A DNA stretch of 64,000 nt from the NCBI GenBank assembly GCA_002943765.1, contig PQWQ01000003.1:1116001-1180000 (forward strand), read 5' to 3'. This document shows, piece by piece, positions 26,391 to 39,862 of this stretch. Each line of letters starts with the position of its first letter. The stretch's first letter is position 1. The stretch is from Psoroptes ovis. Taxonomy: Eukaryota; Arthropoda; Arachnida; Sarcoptiformes; Psoroptidae. The notes under the pieces were generated by a model. It did no database searches. It was not told the DNA's origin and worked only from the letters and a program-made list of their open reading frames with translations. A program made the translations under genes and the position numbers.

Positions 26391-27026
26391 TTTACGGGCG
26401 TAATATGAATTGGAAATTTTTTAAACAAAAATCTGAATACCTGCTTACCTGTTCATTACCTTTGGGTGTAAAATAGTCGACTAAAAAAAATTTGGTGATA
26501 TTGTTCAACGATTCTTTGTCATATGAAAATTGACAATTTATCTTTTGGGGTTTATTATTGTATTATGACAATAATTCAATGATTTTAATTTAATTTCAAT
26601 GTTTTTTTATTCGTTTATTTATTTTTCCTCCTTTGCAAACCTTTTAAGCAATTTATTTTCGCATCGATGAACAAAGATAAATAGTAATCATGATGATAAT
26701 AATAATAATAATTTATAATTCACAAATTGTTTATCATCCGGTATCACTGTTTTTATTTGTTTTTATTCATTTATCTGTTTGTTTGTTTGTGTCCCGTAAA
26801 CACATTCAATTCAATTCAATTCAACTTGAAACAATCATTGAAACTTTTATTTCTTTTGTTTTTTTCGTTGTAATTGTTGTCGTTGTTTGTTTCTACTTGA
26901 ACTTTCTACAATTCAAATATTTTTATTTGTATTTGAAAAAAAATAGCCGGAAACATACATTAATCAAATTATTATATTATATAATTATTAATTACATAAT
27001 TTCTTTTGTTTGTTTATTTATTTTAG

Positions 27027-28603
27027 ATTCACATTTTGGTAATTCAACATCGACAGCATCGACTGTATCAACATCATCATCAACAGCAACAACAACAACA
27101 ATTACCACATTGGCCAATTTAAAAGCAACAACAACAACAACAACCACGACGACTACAACAACAACAATTAATAAAAATGATGGTGAAGTAGCAATAATTC
27201 GTTGCAATAATAATAACACTAATTGCAATGATAATGATGATGATAACAATAATAATAATAATAATAACAGTAATAATGATAATGATAATGAGAATCAAGT
27301 AAATAACAATGATCAAATTAAATTATCATCAAATTCCCTTGATCACGATGATTGTCGATCAATTAATATCGATTCGATAGCTAAAAACAAAACAATGGCT
27401 AATAAAAATGATGATAATTTATTAGTTATATCGACAACGGCAGCAACTCCAACGGCGTCTTCATCGACAATAATTGCCGGTGGTTCAATCACTAATGGAA
27501 CGTCCGCACAATCTTCATCAATAATTAATCATACTCATAATGATGGTAATTCAATTTTATCCGCATTTAATAATCATCATCAAGCACAAGCATATCATCA
27601 TGCCTTGTTATCATCATCATCATCACCGTCGTCATCTCCATCATCGGCTGCTGTTCCAAATGGTGTACCTGTTGATTTGAATAAATCGACAACATTTTCA
27701 TCCAAATTGATGATGCCATTGCCACCGCCACCACCACCACCACCTCATCCGGCTGCTGTTATTACTAATAATAATGCTAACAATAACAATTCTAATGCTA
27801 ATATCGATATGAATACATTATCACCATATTTTTATCATCGTTATCAGCAATTATATCATCAATTAAATCAATCTATTTGGTCGAATGAATTACAACAAGC
27901 ATTAGTAACAGCAAGTGGTTTAGCTGCTGCAGCAGCAGCCGCCGCAGCTGCAGCTGCAGCTGCTTCAAACAATAATAATCAATCAATGAATATTAACGAT
28001 AACAAAATGAATGATTTATCTAAAAAAATTGAAAATGAATTATCTATGAACAAAAATGAAACTGAACCAAAATCACCTGAATCACCATCATCAATGAAAT
28101 CATCATCATCTTCATCAACTTTATCATCGAATAATGAAACAATAATTGTTGATGCACATGTGCCAGTGATTGTTGCATCAATGAAATCATCAAAAAATCA
28201 TAATCAAAATGATAATCGACAAACAATTTTAAAAACAAATAATTCAAATAATGAAAACAATTTAATTCGACAACATCAACATCAACAACAACAAAATCAA
28301 AAGAACCACATTGATGATGAAGGAATTGATATTGATATGGAAATAGATATTTCCAGTGTTGATGATACATCATCACCATCAGCTATAAATGCAAATAATC
28401 AACAGCAAATCATCAATAATTCATCATCGATAATTAAATTGCAAAAAGATTCAACTGTATCAACTGCATCGACATCTACATCGTCTTCAACATCATTGCC
28501 AGCATCATCATCATTATTAAAGGTGGGTGTCGTTTCTAATTTAAAATATAGCGAATCGGATTTGAAAATGAAAAAAAAAAGATTTATGCCTGAATCATCT
28601 TAA
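27027..28603 (+). CDS. Large coding exon of a homopolymer-rich, probably nuclear protein
   Basis: A 1.58-kb open exon follows the acceptor TTTATTTATTTTAG. Joined to the 24738 exon it gives about 535 residues. In order there are Ser/Thr- and poly-Thr tracts (residues about 15-60), an Asn/Asp-rich block, a Ser-rich/His-containing part and a poly-Pro run (about 241-252). A less biased Tyr/Gln segment comes next (about 280-308, reading SPYFYHRYQQLYHQ at its start), then about 14 Ala (310-323), a Ser/Pro-rich region and an acidic patch rich in Asp/Glu/Ile (about 440-462). Most homopolymers use mixed codons. This architecture is typical of arthropod transcription factors and cofactors, yet no DNA-binding domain is present, so one may lie on a further exon. 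The sequence AAAG|GTGGGT at 28519/28520 is a plausible phase-0 donor. Without it the frame ends at TAA 28601-28603. I cannot name the family. Confidence 0.8.
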
Positions 28604-29715
28604 GATTCTTAAATTTATCGATACAACAAGAATACAATTAAATTTTCACTTTTCAAATGAAAATTTTGACAATCAAAAAGCCTTATTGCGATGCTCTTGA
28701 CTTTTTTTTTAAAAATTCCTAACTTGATATCCTTGATATTTTGATTTAAGTCTACAAATGACCAATTGATTCCAGTATTTTTTACATGAAATTTTCGTTT
28801 TTTTTTTCGAATTGATTTATTGTCGTAAATTTTATGTTTTGAAAGAAATAATAATTTTTATTTCAATATTATCATTATCATTAAAACCATTTACAATTAT
28901 TGATATATATTGTAATATTATAATTTGATTTGATAAATCAACTGATTATTTTGAAAATGAATTTTATTTTTTATTTTATTTTATTTTCATTAAATAATGA
29001 TAATGATTATGATGATGATAATAACGAGAATTCGTGTATGTCGTGACCACAATCGATATTGCTGCTTCGTTAGTTGAAACATTTTGTTAATTTTCATTTA
29101 CTTCGTATTGATGCTTAACGATGTTGATAATACTCATGGTAATAATGGCAAATAATACTCGTAAATCTTTTATTTAATTTTGTTTTATCGAAAAAAAAAT
29201 TAAAATAAAATAAATTTCTTTGTTGCTTGAAATACATTGTGCTGTGTTGTGTACAAATTCTTCGAACAAGGTTCATCAATTATTATTATAATTGTTGATG
29301 ATAATAAAAATTAAATAAAAAAATAATATTTTACCGGCTTCACTTATCATCACCATACAAACACAAACACATACACATTTATCCATGTGTTTGATTTTGA
29401 TAAATCATTTTGAATGAATGATGATGATGATCTTCATCATTCATTTATTCATCCATTCAATGGATAAATGTTAATATTGTTTCTTCGATATTGATGATAC
29501 TGATGATGATGATGATGATTATAATTATTATTATCAACAAAGAATTAAACAAAAAAAAAAACATGATATATTATTAATGTTATTTATTATCATCGTTATT
29601 GATGCCATTATCAGTATTATTATCACTATTTATCATTATTATTATTATTAATGTCGATAAATCGATAAAATCAAAATTATCGAATAATTGTGTAATGATG
29701 ATGGTGATAATAATG

Positions 29716-29747
<32 letters not shown>

Positions 29748-29940
29748 TGTATTTAGGCAATAAAATGAAATAAAATTTAAAATAATGATTTTAAAGAAAA
29801 TTATTGGAAAATGTTTTTTCATTTTTTCTCCAATTTTCTTATTATTTTGGTGAATAATCTGTCTTGAAACACACGATTTTATATTTTGTGGTGTTCGTGT
29901 GTGTGTGTGTGTTTGTGTGTGAATTATTATCCAATTTAAA

Positions 29941-30005
29941 ATTTTGTGCAAATTTGTTAAAATTTCTTGAAAATTTCCTCAAAATTTTAACAAATTTCAC
30001 AAAAT
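29941..30005. repeat. A+T-rich imperfect hairpin (24-bp arms)
   Basis: Arm 29941-29965 (ATTTTGTGCAAATTTGTTAA...) pairs with 29982-30005 with a single bulged C. A 16-nt loop separates the arms. A partial third copy of the arm follows at about 30012-30050. The composition is low-complexity, so origin by local template switching is likely. Confidence 0.7.
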
Positions 30006-30914
30006 TTCTTCAAATTTTAACAAAATTGCTTTGAAAATTTTGTGGCCAAACATATTTTGTGTCCATAATTTTCCATCAAATAATCCATAATCCATATTCA
30101 AAACTTTTCAACAAAAATAATCTTTGATAAATTAGATTAAAGATTTTTGTACATTGTTGTATTGATGATACATGATAATCCTCAGTTTCATTTTGGGATG
30201 AAAATAATCATCGATCACATCATTATCGCTATTATTATTGATGATGATCACACATTAGATTATCGAACAAGAAATTATAATTTGTTTCTGAATTTTTCTG
30301 TCCAAAATTTTCTTTGAAATTTTTTCAAAATTTTAAAACTTTTTTTCTCAGAAAATTATCATAATTATCTTGTATATGTGAGTGTCTGTCAGTGTGTGTG
30401 TGTATTGATGGATGTTTCATGAATGAATGTGAAAAATCAAAGGAAATTTCCATGATGTTTTCCTTGGTGGAAACGCGTTCTTATATCGTTTGTGATGCTG
30501 GTGCTGTTGTTGCTGTTGATGCATTGATATTTACACACAGACACTTGTACACGTATAGTATATGATCTGTAACATGAAATGATAATAAATAAATAAATAA
30601 AATGAATGAAATGAAATTTCAAAAAAAAATCTTAACGTCTTGGTCACGAATTATGATTATTTTATCATTCGTTGTTGAATGTCTATCATGTTTATGATGA
30701 TGATGATGATCAGGATCATAGCCATTAAAACATCACCGCGGCCGCCGCCGCCACCATCGCCATCAGTATCATTCAATAGCCGCATACATACCAATGATAC
30801 TTGATTTATAATTTTATAATTTTTTATTATTTTTCTTAATTTTGAAATTTTTCTCATTGAAAAATATTTATTTGAATGATATATCTGTATTTACGGATGG
30901 ATTAATGGATGTTA

Positions 30915-31049
30915 ATGTATGGATGTTTTAATCTTGCAGAGCTAGCTGCAGTTTGTATTGAACAAAGACATTTAAATAATAATAATAATAAGCGCCGAGA
31001 AAACATTAAAATACATTTGAAAAAATACAAATTTTCAAATTGCATGTGA
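30915..31049 (+). CDS. Possible short exon or 44-codon ORF, unknown
   Basis: A well-formed acceptor (TTTTAATCTTGCAG, ending 30939) is followed by a frame reading LAAVCIEQRHL, five Asn, then a basic stretch (KRRENIKIHLKKYKF) to TGA at 31047-31049. It lies 2.4 kb downstream of the low-complexity exon and on the same strand. Its composition is unlike local noise. If it is an exon it needs phase 1, whereas the best donor at 28519 is phase 0, so joining those two directly would break the frame. The same frame also opens at an ATG at 30915. The family is unrecognised. Confidence 0.2.
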   Translation: MYGCFNLAELAAVCIEQRHLNNNNNKRRENIKIHLKKYKFSNCM

Positions 31050-34000
31050 AATTATTATCATCATTATTATTCCAATTATTATTATCATTTTCGATTATTT
31101 GTTATTAAATACCCATAGACACACACTAAAAATCCATTATCAAATATAAAATTTCTTAAAGAATAAAAATAACAAGTTCAAATAACGAATAATGAAAATA
31201 ATCGGATGAATAGATGTTTGAATTTGATGTTGTTTAATATCATTGTTTTTTTGTTGTTGTTTTTGGCTTTGGCTTTGAAATGTTGTCTTAACTAAGCCAA
31301 AAACTAATTCCAAGCCGATTATCATCTCAATTGAATTATTATTATTATTATCATTATGATTATTATTTTATCATTATTATCAATGATTATGATGATGATG
31401 ATGATAATCAATGATATCATTTTCCAGTAATTGTACGATTCATTTGTCTGTGTGTGCGCTTGCAGAAGATAATGAACACCATAAATTTTGTTTTAATTTT
31501 GGTTGAATTTATTACGATTAATAGATATCTTTACTGTTGATGATGATATATGTCTACATGTCTGCATTATTCTGTCTATTCATTTCCATTTATTTATCCA
31601 TATCTATCCATCTATCTAATTATCCATCTATCATCACCGATATTATCACTGATAATCAATTTTACTGATGTATTTACTGATGGATTGTACTGTAAGCCAC
31701 AAAAATGAGTGCATACACGATATTTTATTTTGTTTTTTGTTTCTCAAATGTAAATGCAAGGTAAATGGCTTTGCAATTATGTAATATTTAATTCAATGAT
31801 TTCAAATGATTCAAGCACGCTTGTTGTATTTGTTTGTTTGATCCAATTTTAAAGAAATTAAATTTCATTTTTTTTTTAAATTAAAACTAAATTTTAAAAT
31901 TATTACATAAATCAAAATTATTAGATTAAGATTTAATTTAATTCTCTTATTTTTAACTGGAAGAAAATTGAGCTTAATTTCTTTGTTTTGTGTGTTCGTA
32001 ATGATTGTGAATGGATTGAGTCAGTTTTGTTCATTTTGTATGATTATCATTGAACGATAATGATGATAATGGATGCTCAAATACATTTAGAATTGAATGA
32101 CATGTATGTAATTATTATATTTGAAGTTGTATAACCCGAGCAATAACATGTAATAATAATTTAATTTAATTTTTTCTCTTCGCTGTTGATTGACCAATTT
32201 TGTTAAATATAATCATAATAATTGCTATGTGATTGTTATTATTATTTGTAATTTACACAGTAATCATCCGTATACACAAAATTGTTTTGATTGAATTAAC
32301 TATTGAATTGAATTGTATTGAAATGAATGTTTTTTTTTAGGTACTACCATTTTTCATTGGATATTTGTGTGTGTGTGTGTGTGTGTTATCCATAATCAAT
32401 AATGATTGTGTCGAATGATGATGATAATAACATATAATGAATTATTATCATCCATTTAATGAAATAAATGTTTGAATATGACATTTATTCGAGTTAAATT
32501 ATATGCTTAATCGATGCAAATGATGCATATTCCGAAAAATTTGATTGATGGATTGAAATCGGAAAAATTTATGGGGAAAAAATTTTCCAGAAAATGATTT
32601 AGCTTGAAATCATTTCAATATGATTCAATCATATGATGGAATTATGCTTGAAGATGTTTTCAAATTTTTCTAAAATTGTCCAAAAGGCAAAATTTGCATA
32701 TAATAATTGATAATGATTCAATTTATTTTGTTTGAAAATTATTTAATAGTATTCAATTGGCATCATTATTATTATTGCTGCTATGAATATCAATCGAATA
32801 ACCATTAATTTTACGGTCATTTTTACCTGTGTAGTCCATCGATAAAAAAAAGATTAATGATGATATAATAAGCGACTAAGTTCTTCGTTGTTGGTAAAAT
32901 TATCAAAACTATCAATCAATCAATCATTTATTTTGATTGATTAATCCTATCAAAATCATTAAATATTAATGATTGATTGATAATTAAGAAATTAATGTCA
33001 ATGAATTTTTAATTAATGAACATTGAATTTTAAATTTGTTGAGAATAATATTAGAACATACATTGTCTTAGGGAAAAATTCAACAAATCATAATAATTCC
33101 TCAAACTAAATGACATTTTTTTCATTCCATTTTTAAATTTTCCGATATCGAATAATTAAAAATCAATCATACCGGTTCTTGTTCGTATTTGTTTCGATAC
33201 AAATGTTTATATTCATTGATTGTAATCATCCAAATTCATGACAAATAATCGCCATGAAACATTATTTGACCGGTTTAATTTTACATTATTATCTATAAAT
33301 ATTTTTCACATAAAACAATTTGATATTTTCTCATTGAATTTCATTGAATGAACGAGAAAAAAAACCAATCGTTTATGATCATTATTATTTTACTTTGTTT
33401 GCAGGTTCAAATTACAAATTATATTTTGTGGTAAAATTTTCATTGTTTTTATTTCATCATTTTCCCGCATTACCATTTGATAATAATGAAACAAATTTTT
33501 ATTCAATTTTATCGATCAAATTTCAAATAATCATCATCAAACGAAAAATATCTCATCTTATATTTAAATATCAAAAATATGTTCATAGAAATGATTTTTC
33601 TTCTTACTATTCCTGTTCGTATTTTTGATTTTCCATTGGGAAAATCAGTAAAAACAAAAAAATATAAAAATAAAATTATGAAATATAAGTAAAAAAATAA
33701 TTTGGGCTTTAAATAACAGAAAACAAATTTCACACGCATCATATTTCAGCATTGAATTTAATGATGTTTGGCCATCATCATCACCGCCACCGACCGACCG
33801 ATCATTCGGTGAATGATGAATCTAATATATCTTAGATATATAATGCCATCATCAAATACGTGAGAATTCCGGTAGTTTTTTCTTAGTTTTTTTCTATTAT
33901 TAACTCATGAAAAACTAATGATTTCATGAGGATCAAATGAACAAAACAAAACAATCATTTGACAATATGATAACAAATAATAATAATCATATTTATGAGA

Positions 34001-37000
34001 AATCAATCAAAAAATGATGATGATGATCAAATAATGCATGATTTGTTCATGTTTTACCATTAAAATTGTTATTATTATTACCTGTATTGACACATTTATT
34101 GAATAATAATAAAACAAAATAATCATGAATGAAAGCATGAAGTAAGAAAGAGATGGAAAGAAAATGTCATAAATGTCATGAAATTTATGTTGCGCGAATT
34201 GAAATAATGGCAATAAAATCACAGGTGATGCTTTGCTATTGTTATTATTTTTTTTACTTGTCAAAAAATTGTTTTTCCATTGCGAAAATCTCATATATGA
34301 CAATAATAAAAGCACAAATATATTTAATGATAAGTTTTTCTTATTTCATTATATTTGGAAGATATGATTGATTTGCTTCATCTTTTCTGTTTCTTTTGTT
34401 CGATGAAAATCAATCAAAATTCTTCACACACACAAACTCAAATTCATAATTCAGCTGTGAATTATTGGAATAAGCAAATGTGATTATACAAAGATGAACG
34501 AAGAGAAAATCATAATCAAAAAAAAAAAATCAATGACATAATCAGTTCAATATTGAAATAAAAATGAAATAAGCAAAAAAGTAAAAATAAAATATGAATG
34601 AACTAAAAATGTAATAAATGTCAATCAATCAATCTATCGAGAAAATTGAATTTAATTCAATTTTTTTCCATTTTTTTGATTTTGAAGAAATTTCCATTCG
34701 ACCATAACACATTCATTCGCTGCGAATGGGAGAAAAAAACCTTATGTCATGTGATGATAATACCTTGTGTAACCGATAAAAAATCTGGTGATATCTTTGG
34801 CCAACTACATTCGTGTTGTTGCAATTTTTGCTTCTGAATTTTCCAAGTCGCAAACTCCTTTGAAAACCTTTTTCTAACGTATATTCGATGTTATTTCAAC
34901 GTATATTTCTACTATTTTAAGCAGCAAAAACATGATTCAAACTGAAAAAAAACCTAAAATGAATTGAAATGAAATGAAACAAAATCATCATTTTTGAATA
35001 AAAGAATTTTTTTGAAAAATTTCTTCAAATGTTTCAAACATCTTTTCATATATTCTTGTCACGCTATTCGCTACATTATTATCATCATCATTATTTATTC
35101 AGTTTGGCTGCTTGGTTGGTTGGTTGGCTGTCGAATGATAAATAAATAAATGAATGAATAATGACTGAATGAATTTTCGAGAAAATAGACCAAAAATAGA
35201 TGAAAATAAATAAATGAATAATTTCTTTTCATTTCATTCATTCATTTTTTTTAAATATTCACAAAATTGTGATTGGCATTTCGTTTTTTTTCGTTTCGTT
35301 CGTTCTTTGGTTAAAATTTGAAACAAATGAAGAATTTTTTTCTGCTAAAAAAATTCTAATCATTTGTATTTACATTTGTACTGAGAAATGTAAGGAAAAA
35401 TAGAAATAAAATGAATTGAATTCTTAATAAATTCAATGAAATGAAATAAAAGAAAATTTGTTGACAGGTACAAATGTAATAATAATGATGATGACGATGA
35501 TGTTAATAATATTTATATTTGTATTTGTATTCATTTTCAGTTTCGAGAAAGTATATTCTGTTGGTTTGTTTTTTCTTTTATTGAAATTTTATCAAATTAT
35601 TCCATTTTAACAAATGAGAATGAATTTTTTTTTCACTGTTTCTGTTTGAATTCTTTGTTATTTTAATTTTTGTTGGTAGAATAATTTGAATTACGCTTAA
35701 AGAATTCAAGATTGTGAAACAAATGTCATTTGATTCTTTGTGTGTGTTTTGAAATTTTGAAAATTTTGTTTCTTATTCAGCCAAATTTTTTGTTGAAACT
35801 CCATTGTTTCCAATTTTTTCAAAAAATTTTCATTGAAATTTTTGAATTAAAAATGAAATAAACCACTTTCGTTGTTGTTTTTGTTGGTACATTCTTATAT
35901 CATTGACACTATTGTCTTCGATTCATATTTTCGCAATGTTTATCGATGTGAGAATATTCGTGTATTTGCGTGTGTGTGTGTGTTGTACTTGTTTCATTTT
36001 GTCATATTTGTGTTCGTTTTCGCGTTTCGTTTTCGATATGATTGAACATTGAAGTCGTATATGAAAACGACAACGACAACCGTAAAAACAACCAAGAAAC
36101 GACAGCTCAAAACTTCTTGATTTGATTTTATTGTTGTTCGTGTTGTTATCAATGTTTATTATTGTTATTTGAAGGCGAAAAAAAGCAAAAAAAAAAAAAG
36201 AAAAAATCGATCATTGCATTTCAAATTTTGATCTGAAAGTGAATAAGTGTATGAATGAATGAATGAATCATATATTTTTCAAATATAAGATAAAGAGTTG
36301 ATTTTTTTTTTTTTGTTATTTTATTGAAATACAAGCATTCACTTACAGTTATTGTGATATTATTCAAGTGTAATATCCAATACTAATAATAATCAGTAAT
36401 ATAATCAGTATAATTGTGTTTGTTCATCGAAATTATTGAAAGAATAATAATAAAAGAGAGCGAGAGTTCATTTCATTTCATTTTCTTTGCACAAAATTTC
36501 TACTTTTTCTCCTTCATTTCTCAGTGAATGGTTGTCACCATTTATGATTGACAAGTTGACACATGAATTTTTCGTATATTATTATCGTATTTGATATAAA
36601 TATTGAATAGCAACCGATATATCTGATGTATTGTGAACATTATAATTATTATTATCATCATTTTTTGGTTCATTTTCAATTGATCCAGAAACGAAGAAAA
36701 AAAACTGCCAAAGAATTTCAATGGATTCAATGGAACAAATGTCGAAATTGATGTTGAATTTGATTAAATTCAAGTGTTGTTTTTATTGTTGTTTGCTTTC
36801 ATTGTTCGTTGTTCGATTTATTTGATTCAAATGTTTATCTTGGTTTATATTTTTTTTTGTTTTCTTTGAACAACAACAACAAATAATAATAATTCACATT
36901 TATTCTTTACATATTACATACAAACGCATTCAAAATGATTATTATTGATATCGATTTTTGTTATTGGGCGTCAAGTTATTATTATTATTATTATTTGGTT

Positions 37001-39858
37001 GTTGTTTGGTTTTTATATTATCAAACAAATCAAGCTTGATTGGTTTTTTTATTTCATCATTGATCGTTTTCTGTTTTTCTTTGTTTCATTGACGAGTTTC
37101 ATTTTTCTTCGGGCGCCACCAATCCAATCGTTATCACCAATCCAATGCATATCCTCTCGTAGATGATATTACTATTCGACAACCGGTTATCTTCAGCATT
37201 TTTCTTGTAAATATCCATTTTTGAATTGCTGCAACGAGATGTTAGTTGAGCATTTTTCCAAATGCAAAAATTAAGATCAGGAATGCAAGAATTTGCATAA
37301 ATTTTTCCAACATGAAATAACAATAAATGTAAATCGAATAAAATCGAGCATCATAATGATAATTTAAATGATAATTGTTGGGCGCCGACAAATATTTCAA
37401 AATTCAGAAAACATAGACGATAACAATGGCAGATATTTGTTGATTTTCCTTGAGATTTTTCACATTAAACGATGGCGATCGAGTAAATAAAATGATTGAA
37501 TTGTATATTAGTGTTAATAATCCATAATTATAATCCGACATCATTTGCGGAAACATTATTATGTCTGAATATTTAAAAAATGCTCAAATTCATATTCAAA
37601 TTAAGAATTTTTCTGTTCACCGATAATTTATTCATTCATTTATCTACTCTGACTTTATTTAAATATGCATTTTCATCCACATCCTTGTGAATGAATGATA
37701 TCACGATGCCATAGTTCAAGTTATGCGTTTGTTTGTTTATTTATTCATTTATTTGATTTATTAGGTGCTAAATAATGAATGAAATGATATTTTTTCATAC
37801 ATATGAATATTTTCGGCGTAAATATCTGATGAATATCTGTGAATAATTTTTTCATTTTTTTTTGCTGAGAAAAATATTCACTATTTGAAAGCTAAATTAC
37901 ATGGTTAATTATGATTATTTATCCGGAATGTAAAACTTGTAATTTATTATATTTTCTTCACCTTATTCTACACAAGTTGAATCACATGAATTTATCATAA
38001 TTATCATCATTTTTCTTTGATTTTCATTTTGATCATTCGATGTGAACAGAGCTCTCGTAGCGAGTTTCAATTTAAAATTTTATATTTCAAACCAATGAAA
38101 CGAGAAAAATTAGATAAATATTTGTTTATCTATCAATTTTTTATCTCTCTTCCACAATATTCATTGATAATCAATAATATCATTATTTATTGATTGAAAA
38201 TTTATTGATAATGGTGAAAATAATGGAATACAGGTAGCAATTATCCAGAAAATGGAAAAAATGTCAAATAGGTAGTGAAATGAGATGAAATGATAACAAA
38301 AATGAATGAATGAAACAGGTAAACACACCCGATCACTGACACATACTGATCATTTTCGTTGGGCAAAAAATAGATGAAATTTGTGATCAATACACAATTT
38401 GAATGAGAAACACAGATAAACACACCCGGCGGTTAACTGTCATCACCTGTGCTTGCATTTATTTACTTATTTTTTCATAATTTGTTTAATATTATTTTCA
38501 TTTTATATTCAATTTTATTCAAAAATTGTTTGTCACATATCGACATAATGCGATCGAATGTCAATTTTCATCATGAAAATATGATATTAAACTGTCATAT
38601 TTATATCATCGAATGATTTGAAATGTGTATGTGTATGTGTCAGGGTGCGTAAATGTGTCATCATCATCGTCATCGACCATTGCATTATCATCATTGATAT
38701 GTTTTCGATAATATTGTATTCACCTGTATATTGATTATTATTATTATTATTAAGCTGTACATTATTATCATCAATACCTCGATGATAATGATTATATTGA
38801 TAATAATAATAATAACAGTAATAACATGGCTTATGTTTTTGCCAAATAATGATAATACCAAATGTGTAATGTTAAAATTTGTGAAAATGTTTGCCATCAT
38901 CATTATCATCATAATCATTTGCTAATATTATCATTACATTGCCATTATAACCTTTGGTTGACAATTTTTAGTCGTTGTTGGTTTACATTTCCAAAAATAT
39001 ATCCACAAATAATTCATAAAATGTATACCTTTTTCTACATTTTGTCAATTATTGGTATATCGATTATTGTCAATTGTTTATTGTCGATCAATGTTGTAAC
39101 TGTTCATACATTTTCTCGCTAATAGCTACCGTGTATTACGGTCGTCTATTATTTACTGTTATTCGCTGTTTGTCGTCGCTTTTTGTCATCAAATTTTTGT
39201 CAATTTATGTGTGTTATGATCACATGTATCATCATATGTATGTGATATCGTTGAACTAAATTTGAGAAAAATGACACCTTTGAAACACATGAAAAAATTG
39301 TAGAAACCGTATTATTATCATTATCAACAATGTTTTTTCGGGTGACAATTACCAAATCATATAACGAATAATTCCAAATTTATTCCATTGAATTCCACAA
39401 ACGATTCAAATAGTTCATTTCATTTTTTACTATTACAAATGAATTGAAAAATATTTTTTTTTTCGAAGAAAATAAAATCACACATTCCGTTCTCACCTGG
39501 GTGGAGTGCACTGGTATTTATTTATTTATAAATTTTATCGGTGTTTTATGTTTTCGATAAATTGATAATGATAATATTAACGATAATAATAATAATGGCA
39601 CTTTATTTTTATCATTTTGATCATCATGATCATTATTGTCATTATCACTATTATCATTCATTTAAAAAATTTACCGTAAAAACGATGGGTGTCATTGCAT
39701 TTTGTCGTTACAAATGTTTATACGAATATATGAATTAATTTCAATCAATAATATACAGAAATAATTTACCGCTAAAAATCTGCTAAATATTTCTGTGTGT
39801 ATGTAAATGTGTGTATGTGTGATATATTTGAATGTAAAAGTAACGATAAATGAATAAA

Positions 39859-39862
39859 TAAA
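39859..39862. repeat. Target-site duplication (TAAA), left
   Basis: TAAA precedes the left LTR and matches TAAA at 47003-47006 just past the right LTR. The flank is A/T-repetitive (ATAAATAAA), so 4 or 5 bp are both possible. Either size fits Ty3/gypsy-type integration. Confidence 0.6.

Larger units (their letters stand above)
24769..27026 (+). other. Predicted intron 1 (2.26 kb)
   Basis: Bounded by GTAAGT at the 5' end and a pyrimidine-rich TTTATTTATTTTAG at the 3' end. It contains a (CA)10 microsatellite (25411-25430), an ATTC-repeat patch (about 25605-25630), a palindrome of two CAGGTG/CACCTG boxes (26370-26390), and an ATG codon at 26690 that opens upstream of the acceptor. That ATG-led stretch is hydrophobic low-complexity sequence and is best read as intron. 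Confidence 0.6.
28604..39858. other. Non-coding, microsatellite-rich DNA
   Basis: About 11 kb with no long supported frame. It is either intron and 3' flank of the gene ending at or beyond 28,519, or intergenic. Visible structure includes an A+T-rich hairpin (29941-30005), a possible short exon (30940-31049), a TG-repeat near 32365-32387 and many ATT/ATG runs. Open frames such as 29580-29951, 34007-34315 and 38691-38918 are Ile/Asn translations of these repeats. Confidence 0.5.

Noticed and set aside
26690..27026. ATG-led upstream extension of the big exon (poly-Ile and hydrophobic start)
   Set aside because: The sequence reads as low-complexity intron, ends in a consensus acceptor, and a better phase-matched start exon exists at 24738.
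26992..28379. Minus-strand frames opposite the low-complexity exon (poly-Val, poly-Ile, Cys runs)
   Set aside because: They are antisense readings of the Thr, Asn and Ser codon repeats.
32340..32390. TTTTTTTTTAG|GTACTACC as an exon start
   Set aside because: It runs straight into a TG microsatellite with no coding-like sequence.
33344..33628. 94-codon frame with an internal TTTGCAG acceptor-like site
   Set aside because: The putative exon would be about 26 nt with no frame support, and the rest is A+T-rich noise.
38691..38925. Overlapping poly-Ile/Met frames on both strands, and similar ones near 48969-49191 and 56439-56633
   Set aside because: They are translations of ATT/ATG microsatellites, open on both strands.
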